Shown here in pieces: positions 11,570 to 20,891 of a stretch of DNA of 64,000 bases. Source of the DNA: Colias croceus (Eukaryota > Arthropoda > Insecta > Lepidoptera > Pieridae); NCBI RefSeq assembly GCF_905220415.1, contig NC_059553.1, forward strand, positions 10,068,501 to 10,132,500, in the 5' to 3' direction. The position numbers and the translations under genes are program-made. The notes below the pieces were generated by a model. It searched no databases. It was not told the origin of the DNA and saw nothing but the letters and a program-made list of their open reading frames with translations. How positions within the stretch are numbered: position 1 is the first letter of the stretch; every line of letters starts with the position of its first letter.

Positions 11570-11729
11570 AAATCATGTTTTTGCAAAATAAATTATATTT
11601 ATTATAAACGAATTGCACATTTTTCTTACATAATGTTATTGATATAGGTAGGTACTTTTATTAGTTCCAATATGGTAAAATATGTAACAGTTTTTAGTAG
11701 TGTTTTCGCTTCAATCGTATGCAATGTAT

Positions 11730-11891
11730 GGGCGTATTCAGAAAGAAAGCTTGAAACTTATAAGCGCTTATCGGCGCTTGTCAATGCTCAAACCAGCTTG
11801 TCAAAACCAGCATTGACAAGCTTGTCAAAACCAGCATTGACAAGCGCCGATAAGCGCTTATAAGTTTCAAGCTTTCTTTCTGAATACACCC
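11730..11891. repeat. Foldback hairpin element
   Basis: The arm gtattcagaaagaaagcttg (from 11734) extends for about 55 bp and is inverted up to 11888. The loop carries two copies of a 24-bp unit (cttgtcaaaaccagcattga...). It lies just after the GST 2 3' end. Nearly perfect, so a recent foldback MITE. Confidence 0.7.
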
Positions 11892-12190
11892 TAAGGCTGG
11901 TTGCAGAGCTTGACCGACCATCAGTGCATACGTCAGTCGCGCTTGTCATATATGTATGGAAATTCATAAAACCGTTCATAGATAGACCGACCATACGCAC
12001 GCGTATTGTCATGCGCATTAGTGTCATAGTCATACAATTGTTGATGCGTATCGTCAGGACCGACGGTACGCACTGACGGTCGGTCTAGCAGCTAGCTCTG
12101 CAACCAGCCTCATAGTCATACAATTGTTGATGCGTATCGTCAGGACCGACGGTATGCACTGACGGTCGGTCAAGCTCTGCAACCAGCCTA
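11892..12190. mobile_element. MITE with internal tandem duplication of its right end
   Basis: Ends are inverted (taaggctggttgcagagctt at the left, aagctctgcaaccagcctaa at the right). The right-hand 85 bp (cag...cctcatagtcatacaattg, gatgcgtatcgtcaggaccg) occur twice in tandem, at about 12025-12109 and 12110-12189, so the right terminus is partly duplicated. It directly abuts the hairpin at 11730-11891. Confidence 0.65.
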
Positions 12191-12716
12191 AGACATCGAC
12201 CAAGTTCACTTTTTTTTGTACAATACAAACCATAAATACAAGATCTTTGATGAATTAAGTTATTTATTTTGTATTCTAATCTCAAGCAATGTTGCAAATT
12301 ATGTAACTTATTTAAGTCGATTCATTTAATCGATACCAACCATAGACAATTCATTATTGTTATAGAACATCACTATGTGGAATCCACCTGTCATGCCTAT
12401 ACATGTCAAAAATTCCAAAGTTTGTTATGTAGAGGGGTGGAAGTAAGTTGTAGTCGTACAACAAGGTGCAAGTTCTGTAATTAATTATGTAGATTATCAA
12501 TGCTATTGTTCACGAAGAATCCGCTGTGAAACGTAAAAACTATTCAGTTATTCTCATGGAACGTGAAGAAAGTTTATTGTGAAAGGTATACTTCGACTAG
12601 GTATGCCGTCATCAATTTCGGATGTGTAATAAAGACTTAATTGTCACAAACGTGGTTCTATACTAAATCAAAAGTTGTTTGATTGGGAAATAGATTAAAT
12701 ATACTTCGTAATACAT
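12191..12716. other. Upstream region of CCDC50
   Basis: No second coding exon could be supported. It probably holds the CCDC50 promoter and leader; no TATA box is obvious. Confidence 0.35.
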
Positions 12717-14003
12717 ATGTCGGGATTTCAACCTCGTGATACAATGCCCAAGATGGGGCACGTAACAGATTTGCGAGAGCAATGGTTGGTGCGCACTGAC
12801 GGCGCGCTGGCTCATCGCCTCCAAGACCGTGAAATTTCGACGCATCTCTGTGAGAACAGGTATCGCAATCAACAGATACGTGAAGACTTCCCAGTAGCTT
12901 TAAACGAACAGAGGGATATCGAACACGAAGTACAATTGCGCGAACTCGCGCGCCGTCGACAAGCGGAGATAGACGCAGAAATAGCGCGAGAAATGGCTGA
13001 GATCAATATAAGACGACAACGACGCGTGCATAACCCTGAAATGCTTGTCCAGCCCAGTTCATCAAAAGCAACACCAGCGCCTCCGCCTCCTGACATTAAC
13101 CCTGACGAATTGGGTCTATCTGCCTCTGAACTTGAAGAAATGAGGCGAAGGCTAGAACAGGAAGAGCGAGATGCACATTTAGCCAGACAATTAAGTCATG
13201 AAGTTGAGGGTAATGAAGCGATACTTGCGGACATGAAATGCGCAGTTGAAGCGCAAGACGGTGAGCTCGCCCGCCTCTTACAGGAGAGGGAATATAAGAA
13301 ACTACAAAGAGCAAAAGAGAAAGCACGACAAAAAGCACTCTTGAAGAAACAACAGAGATTGGCGCAGAGAGAAATACCGCCAGAACCACCTCAAACAATG
13401 CTCTGCGATGCTTATAGTAATCCCAGAGACATGATACGCCAGAATGGTATACGATTATGCAAATCAGTTGACTCCGACCTCAATTATGTTGAACCATTTG
13501 AAAAGGAATGTATACAATCAAAAGCCAGTGCCTTACAATCTAAAGAAATATCAAAACAGTATTACGCACAAGAACCTGGAACTTCTAGCTCCAATCTGAA
13601 CATATCACACAACCATTCAAGATCCTTTGAATCTAAGCCTCCTGCGAATCTCAATACATCTATACATCATCGGCAGCCACCACCGCCTCCAACAACCAGC
13701 AAAAAGCCGAGATTTCCGGACCCAGTGAGCATTAGACCAGCTTCTCACTACCCTACAGATAATATTCTATCGGACAACGATGCACACACATCAATGCCTC
13801 ACAGTGTAAGTGAAAACAATAACTTATATAGCTCAGCATTCCCTTCAGACATGAATGTGCCACCTCCAAGAATGGGTTACGATAAATCTGACCCTTCCAA
13901 ACGATTATCTGTAATATCTGATATAACTGCGGAAGGACTTGCTAAGAAAAAGAGCAAGCAAGCCGATTTAAATAAGAAAAGACGAGGCTGCAAAATACAA
14001 TAG
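12717..14003 (+). CDS. Ccdc50: CCDC50-like coiled-coil protein, intronless, CaaX-like C-terminus
   Basis: A single exon of 428 aa. The N-terminal 200 residues are charged coiled coil of CCDC50 (Ymer) type: residues about 15-120 (LREQWLVRTDGALAHRLQDR..., EHEVQLRELARRRQAEIDAE) and the repeats LARQLSHEVEGNEA and DGELARLLQEREYKKLQRAK, which resemble the ubiquitin-interacting MIU motifs known in CCDC50. Then a serine/proline-rich middle with PPPPTTSKKPRFPDP. The last residues are KKKSKQADLNKKRRG followed by CKIQ, which fits a polybasic CaaX lipidation signal. CCDC50 in mammals is a ubiquitin-binding, tyrosine-phosphorylated regulator of EGFR downregulation and NF-kB signalling (family knowledge). 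The gene has no introns here, unlike vertebrate CCDC50. Start is the first ATG of the frame with the family N-terminus after it. Confidence 0.85.
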   Translation: MSGFQPRDTMPKMGHVTDLREQWLVRTDGALAHRLQDREISTHLCENRYRNQQIREDFPVALNEQRDIEHEVQLRELARRRQAEIDAEIAREMAEINIRRQRRVHNPEMLVQPSSSKATPAPPPPDINPDELGLSASELEEMRRRLEQEERDAHLARQLSHEVEGNEAILADMKCAVEAQDGELARLLQEREYKKLQRAKEKARQKALLKKQQRLAQREIPPEPPQTMLCDAYSNPRDMIRQNGIRLCKSVDSDLNYVEPFEKECIQSKASALQSKEISKQYYAQEPGTSSSNLNISHNHSRSFESKPPANLNTSIHHRQPPPPPTTSKKPRFPDPVSIRPASHYPTDNILSDNDAHTSMPHSVSENNNLYSSAFPSDMNVPPPRMGYDKSDPSKRLSVISDITAEGLAKKKSKQADLNKKRRGCKIQ

Positions 14004-14175
14004 ATTTCAGTTATATTTCATATACTTTCTCCTAATAAGAATTCATTTTTTTAAAGTAATAACAATTTAATGAATGCCATTTTAATTCTTATGTTCATGG
14101 ATCTAGAAAAAATATGAAAGTCTGAACTATATTAAAGCAAAGCAAAAGTACATTCATTTATAACTTAGATTACAA

Positions 14176-14181
14176 AATAAA
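14176..14181 (+). terminator. Polyadenylation signal of CCDC50
   Basis: First canonical AATAAA after the stop codon, about 170 nt downstream. Further T-rich sequence follows; other sites downstream are possible. Confidence 0.5.
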
Positions 14182-16074
14182 AATTTATAATATCTTAATT
14201 TACGTTCATAGCACGGCATTACATTTTTACTTTATTTTTATTATTATAACAATAAACAATAATTTTCTTCAACATCTCTCTCCACTGAATTGATTTTTTT
14301 TCGTAAAACCAGACAACTGTAGTTTTTAAAATATTGCATGGTTTTCATATTAAAAACGGGCCGTTAAAATTTCCATAATTTATTCATATTAGATCTGAAT
14401 AACATGATATAATCTTTTTATTATTTATATTGAATTTAGTTATTTTTCTAAGTATTTATTTTATTTTACTATATTCTCTGTGGATGTACCTGCAGGATAT
14501 TTACCAATGAGCCATTTTGAATTAAGTTTTGTTACTTTTTAAGGCTATGTATAGCCAGGGTTTTTATTTAGATTATAACAATTCATTTCTTATTTTTAGG
14601 TTATTTTAAATATTTTAAAGATAATGTGTCCTTAACACAGGACACATGTATAATTTTGGCCATTTGATACAAATTTTGCATTGTAAAATTTTTGTTTACT
14701 TAAATATTATCAACATTCCAAACATGTGATTAAATTTATTTATAATTTAATTTTAAGTTCAAGATTACATTTTCCAGAAGTCAATTTGTTACTCTTTTGA
14801 TTAGAAAATTTGATTCTGTGTTCTCATTTGATAAGTTTGATTTTTTTTCTCTAATTATGATTTAATATAAGTATAAATTATAAATGCTCAATTATTGTCA
14901 ATTAATGACTAGTCTTAAAAAATATTCATACTATCAAAAATTCATTTGATTGTACTTAACATTAACCATCTTGTTACAAAAAACCTCCTAATCATTTAAA
15001 CCTCTGTACAGTACGATTAAAACTTTATGGCGGCTAGTAACATCGAACGATCTGATGCGCAGAAAACAATTTTAGATATTACCGGAACGTTTGGGTTCCG
15101 GTAATATCTAAAATTGTTGCGCCTGCTCGCCCGTGCATTCGCAGCTAACTTCCGAACCGCCATTAAGTTTTAACTTTGAATCAAACTGTACTAAAGTTAA
15201 ACCATGACTTAATCTGACTTTAAATCAGGTCTGATTAATAAGATGGTATGAGTTTTATAAAGACTGAATTTCTTTTATGGTAACATTATTTTAACTTTGC
15301 ACAATAATAACTATAATTCTTGTTTTGAAACTAACAAGTATTGATTCAAAAAATGTATCTCGTCAAATATTTCATAAACAGATTTTTATATATCCATTAG
15401 GTTTAAGGTAGCTATACTGTATTAGATTGTATATTTATACCTGAAGAGGTGCTTTAATTTAATTTTATTATAATCTTGAATATTTTGTATTTAGTTAAGG
15501 TCTTCTCGAATTTATTGACATACTAATGTAACCTTTATGTAACCAATGACCTGCGAAGGGTTGAGTTAAACTTGAGTACCTCTAAAGATTAGACGCCGTA
15601 AAATTGTAAACACCGGTAGATTATAATCCAAAGAGTTCGATTATAATCCTTATCGAGAGATTTTTTATCAGTATAATAATATAACTTCTGCTTACAATTT
15701 AACGTATTATTTTTCGGTAAGTACCTAGATTATGAGCAATCGAAAAATAATGCGTTAAATTGCAATAAATATTGCCAATAGCTTTTAAATGACCTTTCGC
15801 ATTTTTCATGAAGGTAACTGGTTACATATAGGATATTGTTTAAGGATAAGCTTTAACCGCAATGTGGCCTTTACAGTGCCTTATGGAACCGAACCAAACT
15901 GAAAAATGTGTACATGACACCTAAATATACAGTATTTTTAATTTTGTATGTGTGTTTAATTCAATTTCTGGCTCTCCTAGCTTATAGCTGTACTGCGCGG
16001 TTTCACCTGTGGACTATATTTCTGTCTTGTAATTATTTGATGCCTAATAAAGTATCTAGATACTACTCTAACTA
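14182..16074. other. Gene-free AT-rich region with hairpins
   Basis: No coding exon seen. It contains the inverted repeat at 15006-15193 and a shorter hairpin, where acaatttaacgtattatttt near 15695 is inverted near 15745-15765. Confidence 0.4.
15006..15193. mobile_element. MITE with nested hairpin
   Basis: Outer arms (gattaaaactttatggcgg at the left, ccgccattaagttttaac at the right) enclose an inner near-perfect hairpin of about 27 bp (caattttagatattaccgga inverted after 'acgtttggg', 15066-15119). No coding content. Confidence 0.6.
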
Positions 16075-16290
16075 GCTTTCCACCCGAGGCTTCGCCCGCG
16101 TTTTCAAAGAAAAATTCCAATTAGTTCCAGTTCTTGTAGGATTTCCGGGATAAAACATATCCTATGTGGCGTGCTAATCCAAGTTACCCTCTACGTGTGT
16201 GCCAAATTTCATGAAAATCGGTTACGTAGTTTTTGCGTGAAGGAGTAATAAACAAACATACATGAAAATTTTCGCATTTATATAATACCT
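16075..16290 (+). repeat. Retroelement tail, family A relative
   Basis: Begins ctagctttccacccgaggct and continues 'ttcgcccgcg...aaaaattcc...gggataaaacatatcctatg', ending in 'cgcatttatataata'. Closely resembles 53300-53510. Confidence 0.6.
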
Positions 16291-16410
16291 ATTAGTAGGG
16301 TTAGACCTATTTATTGGTATTGAAAATCACGTTTCGCATGCACGAATCACGATTGAATAAATCATGACCTAGGTATAGATTAATTGTTATCGGCTACCTA
16401 ACTACCTATT

Positions 16411-16985
16411 TAGTTCAGGAATCAGGATACATCGCCCATTTTTGCAAGTGACTACTATCAAGCTAATTTTCCGTTTGTAGCTTTATTTTGATGAGACGCC
16501 CAATAATTTCGTGTACGAAAGTCTCGATTGTGGTAGCTAACAGAGATAACAAGGATAAAAATTTTTGATTTGATGGTTCTCAAATATTTATTACTAACTG
16601 AATTTTTTTTTTGTTCAATCTCAAGATAATTACCTAAATTATTAGAAAAAATATTTGTCCTACAAAATCTATGGTTTGTTCAAAGAGTCCCCCTTTCCAA
16701 AGTGTATCGATAACGAGGTCATCATAAATGATTACTAACAAGCTGATTTTTTTGTTTTCACTTAGTGTTTATAATTCAACAGACATATTGTCCTACAAAT
16801 TGCGTAATAAATATTTGAGAACCATCAAATCAAAAAAATTTTATCCTTGTTATCTCTGTTAGCTACCACAATCGAGAGTTTCGTACACGAAATTATTCGG
16901 TGTCTCATCAAAATAAAGCTACAAACGGAAAATCAGCTTGATAGTACCTAGTCACTTGCAAAAATGGGCGATGTATCCTGAACTA
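16411..16985. mobile_element. 575-bp element with ~170-bp terminal inverted arms
   Basis: The left arm (about 16429-16590: caggatacatcgcccattt, gctttattttgatgagac, tagctaacagagataacaag, atttgatggttctcaaata) is inverted at about 16800-16982 with a few differences. The unique centre is about 200 bp. Arms of this length relative to the whole make it a large foldback element; transcription through it would give a long dsRNA hairpin. Confidence 0.75.
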
Positions 16986-17019
16986 ATAAGCTTTATAAAT
17001 TTTAAAGAAAAGAAAATTT

Positions 17020-17100
17020 CGATCAAGAGGCGGGATTCGAACCTGCGTCATTCCGCCATTCCTGGGCCACGCATCACCAACTCTGCCACCCGTGATCGAT
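17020..17100 (-). tRNA. tRNA-like sequence, possibly a tRNA pseudogene or SINE head
   Basis: Minus strand: A box TGGCAGAGTTGG and B box GGTTCGAATCC at tRNA spacing, and a perfect 7-bp acceptor-like stem (TCGATCA/TGATCGA) closing the ends. The T arm (GCAGG-TTCGAAT-CCCGC) has one mismatch. The region between the D and T arms is long and I could not fold a convincing anticodon arm, so identity is not assigned. T runs follow the 3' end. A related sequence lies at 19731-19816. Confidence 0.45.
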
Positions 17101-17777
17101 TTTTTTAATATTCTTCAAAATTTTTTTTCTCTGATAATAATTAGGGAGTAGGTAGGTATGTGATTGGGGAAACAGCTCGCACCTTCGCACGCGTAGTCAA
17201 TGGAAAATTCCCACGGGAATTTGATATTTCACCGGACCCTCGAAAAAGCTCCTTAGACAAAAATCATACCATTTACGATTGAGACGTGAACAAAGAAACA
17301 CAATTTCGCATATTTTTAATAGGTAAGCAAAACCCTATCAAAAAAGAAACTATACTAAATATTGATTCGTGATCGCTAGCCCCTTCGATAAATAAGTACA
17401 ATAGGCCCTACCTATCACATAAATGTAGGTATCTAATATAGGTATTATATTATGTGTTGGCCAGTGCACTTTGCTAAGAATTCGACTATTAATTACTGGT
17501 AATGACACTAAAATACATTACATCTTCATAAACGCACTGTTCCGTAACGTCCCAGTTGTAAGTTCTCAGGCCTACAGGAAACGAGAACAATCATTTGCAT
17601 ACACTCTTGTTCATTATTTTGAAAATGTTATGTTTTACGTAATTTTGTTACCTATTATTTTAATATTATAATTTATAGGTACCTAATCGGTCAAGTTCGA
17701 TGAACCTTGTATGTGAACAATGATCGTCGATCAATAATTAGACAATTTATTACAAAGATAAGACTTTATCAGTTACC
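17101..17777. other. Gene-free stretch
   Basis: AT-rich with no supported exon. A 66-codon open frame at 17471-17671 has no recognisable features and I do not call it. Confidence 0.4.
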
Positions 17778-17946
17778 TACTAGCGATCCGCCCCGGCTTC
17801 GCCCGTGGTACATATTTTGCAATAAAAAGTAGCCTATGTTCTTTCTCAGGGTCTAAAGATTGTCTGTGCCAAATTTCAGTAGGTAGCTTATGAGCCTATT
17901 CTTTACAATCAAACAAACAAAGTTTTCCTCTTTATATTATTAGTGT
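17778..17946 (+). repeat. Retroelement tail, family A
   Basis: 'ctagcgatccgccccggctt' start, 'tcagggtctaaagattgtct' middle, ends in 'ctctttatattattagtgt'. Close to 41637-41816. Confidence 0.65.
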
Positions 17947-18109
17947 AGAAATAAAATCTATTATCAACAGGAGAAATATTTTATTCAATGACACAATACT
18001 TAGATTATACAATATGTTTGCCAACAATGTATGCGGATGGTGATTATATATATTGAATAAATTATTGCGTAGGTACTGATTGTAGGTAAGTACGCGAAAC
18101 ACGTATGTG

Positions 18110-18955
18110 CAGTGGCGTAGCTATCATATGGCCAGGTGGTGCAGTGCACCAGGGCCCCGGAGCTCAGGGGGCCCTCAAACCTCAGCTTTGAAAAAAAATT
18201 TTTTTTTTAATTAAAAAAAAACAATTCATACGGATTATTGGCGAGTAGTATATGATTGGTATTTGCGTAAGTAAGTATTTGAATAGTTACGGAAGGATTG
18301 TCGATAGCTTTATCGATAGGTCGACAGATGATTATGGTTGGATGTATAATATTCGCCAGCTTTGCAAAGAAATTATAACAAAATTTGGCGTGCTCGAATG
18401 TGACCTTACGGAAGTGTATACAGCGATGCTACTGTTTCATACAATTCCTGTTACTTCCGCGGCAGCAGAAAGATCTTTCAGTAAACTGAAGATTATAAAA
18501 AATTATTTAAGAAACAGCATTCGACAAGATCGCCTCCGACATTTATCGTTAATTGCAATAGAAAATGAGGCGGCATCAAACTTGGATTTGAGTGAAATTA
18601 TAGACAAATTCGCAAAAATTAAAGCGCGCAAGAGATTGTTAATTGGGCCGCGAATTCTGTTAAAAATCGTTTTTTTCCATTAATTAATCTCATCTGTACA
18701 ATAAATATTCTATATTGTCATGTGCGTCGTTGTTTATTTATTCCCTTTCTCTTCTATTAAACACATGGAGATTCTAATAGAGACGACGTATGGATTTAGC
18801 CTACTAGGGATAAGTTCACTTACTGTTTTCTATTCTTATTCTTATCAATAATTTTGAAGGCAAATATAAGTTAAAACTACGCGGAAAGAGGGGAGGAGGA
18901 GGGCCCGATTCTTTCCCTATGCACCAGGGCCCTAGTCCCCTTAGCTACGCCACTG
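18110..18955 (+). mobile_element. hAT-family element with perfect 8-bp target duplication
   Basis: Ends CAGTGGCGTAGCTA... and ...TAGCTACGCCACTG are inverted, followed inwards by a second shared block (gcaccagggccc). CGTATGTG flanks both sides exactly (18102-18109 and 18956-18963), the 8-bp duplication expected of hAT transposases. The body holds only the C-terminal part of a transposase (18252-18683), so it is a deletion derivative of 846 bp. Confidence 0.88.
18252..18683 (+). pseudogene. hAT transposase C-terminal dimerisation domain
   Basis: A 143-codon frame containing the hallmark hAT dimerisation (hATC) pattern: LLFHTIPVTSAAAERSFSKL, then LRNSIRQDRLRHLSLIAIEN. This matches the end of ZMYM1/Zaphod-like hAT transposases (family knowledge). 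The catalytic DDE part and the BED finger are missing, so it cannot be an active transposase. Confidence 0.85.
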
Positions 18956-18963
18956 CGTATGTG

Positions 18964-19513
18964 CGCTTTTTGTATTAATTAGAGTTAGAATACCTAGGTA
19001 CTTATGTATTCTAAAAAAATACTTAGCTAATTTTGAAACTTTCCGGAAATACTATCTTTTGGCTTATGTACCTAAATAAATAAATAAGTACTTTCTATTA
19101 AAGGCAAACATGTTCAAATTCGGACCAGCAGTTACAGCCATCACTTCTCCATACCCACCTCCTAAATATAAGTAGGTACCGGCTGATTGATCTCACATTA
19201 ATAATTATAAAGGAAAAGTAAAACTTCTGTCAATTTAAACTACCTACTTACAAACAATTTGTTTATGGACATTAATGGCCTATGGGTCATTAATTATTTA
19301 AATAAGCGTGGCAGTGGAGAAAGTAATGAGCTAAATAAATAACTACATAGGTATCTCGTTTTTTTTGCAAGATCTGATTCTTATACTTAATAGAAAAATC
19401 TTATAGTAGCTGTACTAACTGGGCAATTGCCAAAGTTATCTCTTTGTCTAATAGATAGTGTAACAACATTTGATGACACGCTACGATTATGAGATAATTA
19501 ACATTATTATAAC
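18964..19513. other. Gene-free stretch
   Basis: AT-rich, no exon or repeat structure recognised. Confidence 0.4.
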
Positions 19514-19640
19514 TAGCTGTCCGTGCGCGGCTTCGCTCGCTTTGTAGAAAACTTTACAAATTTTAAATTATATACTAACACCTTCGTTCGACGGAGGACC
19601 GAAGAAAACGACTTTGTTTTATACTATGTAGTGAAACGCT
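19514..19640 (+). repeat. Retroelement tail, family B, partial
   Basis: Starts 'ctagctgtccgtgcgcggct', ends 'cgactttgttttatactatg', with the middle shortened compared with 1181-1366. Confidence 0.5.
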
Positions 19641-19730
19641 GCCATAGTTACTGTTAATTGTTCTGTTTAGGGTCACTACACCAGAATATTAATTAATGTA
19701 ACTAAATTTATATTAAGAATAAAAAAAAAA

Positions 19731-19816
19731 TCGATAACGAGGCGGGAATCGAACCCGCATCCATTCACGCCAATCCGGGGCGGACGCTTGACCAACTCAG
19801 CCACCTGTGACCCGCC
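19731..19816 (-). tRNA. tRNA-like sequence with Pol III terminator
   Basis: Minus strand: A box TGGCTGAGTTGG and B box GGTTCGATTCC; T arm GCGGG-TTCGATT-CCCGC is a perfect 5-bp stem. A run of ten T follows the 3' end (19721-19730 on the plus strand as A), a strong Pol III stop. The acceptor ends do not pair well (CGGGTCA against TTATCGA), so this is a decayed tRNA or SINE head rather than a working tRNA. Confidence 0.45.
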
Positions 19817-20565
19817 AGAGCGATCGAATTTATTCTATTGTTTCAGTTTTATGTGTAGGGTACACCGTACATACCAATGTGTAGTAAATGTACTAGTTAT
19901 CTGACTCAGCGAAAATTCTTCAGCTACACTATTATTAGTCTCGCCGTTTCCTACATGTTTGTATCTCCTTGAAGTCGACACACAAAAATTTCATTAAAAT
20001 CAGTCCAGCCGTTTAGGAGTGAAGTTTACCTAGGTTTTACTATTTAAAATTACTTCATTATTTGTATCATAATTTAATAGCAGAACCTTTAAAATGTAAC
20101 AACTTAGTGAATTCGTGATATATAAGGAAAAATAATTATAAATTGGGGATCATGAAGTTTTAAGTTCGATTCCTATGATTGTCAAGTCTCAATCATCTCA
20201 ATATATAAAAGTAAAAAAAAATACTATAATATAGTGAATTAATTTTAAAATGCATGTATGGCGTGATCATAAAATGGTTTTCTATTCTACTATTGTTTTA
20301 GAAAATTAAAACCACATGTACAAAATAAATTATGGTGATTTTTAATAAAAAGGTAACATAATTGCTAGGTAAAAAACCTTATTTAATACATACAATGTAC
20401 TTCATCACTAGTTACTGCAAATACATACATAGGTTCACTCAATAAAATTTCAAATAAGTCGGAGTGAAAACTAAAACTATTGTTACACAAAAAGCTGTAA
20501 TTTTCGATCCAATTCCAAATATCTCTTCTAACTATTTGTAATCTGTGGTCAATAAAAACTATATA

Positions 20566-20790
20566 AAGGTACAAGTCCGAGACGGGCCGCAGACCGCAAA
20601 CTGCAACAGCAAACTGCAAGCGACACCACTTGTTTCTATGAACATCTATGAATCGCTGCGCGTTGCGTCTGCAGGCAGCAGTGTCGCCGCGCTTGGAATC
20701 AATTTCATAGATGTTCATAGAAACAAGTGCTGTCGCTTGCAGTTTGCTGTTGCAGTTTGCGGTCTGCGGCCCGTCTCGGACTTGTACCTT
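20566..20790. mobile_element. Foldback MITE with ~80-bp arms
   Basis: The left arm (aaggtacaagtccgagacgg, gcagaccgcaaactgcaac, acttgtttctatgaacatc) is inverted almost perfectly at 20706-20790, with a GC-rich loop of about 60 bp. It accounts for the long open frames on both strands here. It ends about 100 bp from the DNAJC2 stop. Confidence 0.8.
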
Positions 20791-20891
20791 AAGGGAAATT
20801 TTGATATTAGAATTTCTCGCAATAATTGAAGGCCATTCCAATTATGTAGATAAATTTATTAATTTGTTAGTGAACTAAACATTATTTAATG

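Noticed and set aside
11672..12033. Short frames containing 'SERKLETYKRLSALVNA' on both strands
   Set aside because: Produced by the arms of the foldback element at 11730-11891.
12869..13398. Minus-strand frames of 75 and 100 aa
   Set aside because: Antisense shadows of CCDC50.
20383..20841. 152-aa minus and 94-aa plus frames
   Set aside because: Both lie over the foldback MITE at 20566-20790; the similar peptides on the two strands come from the inverted arms.
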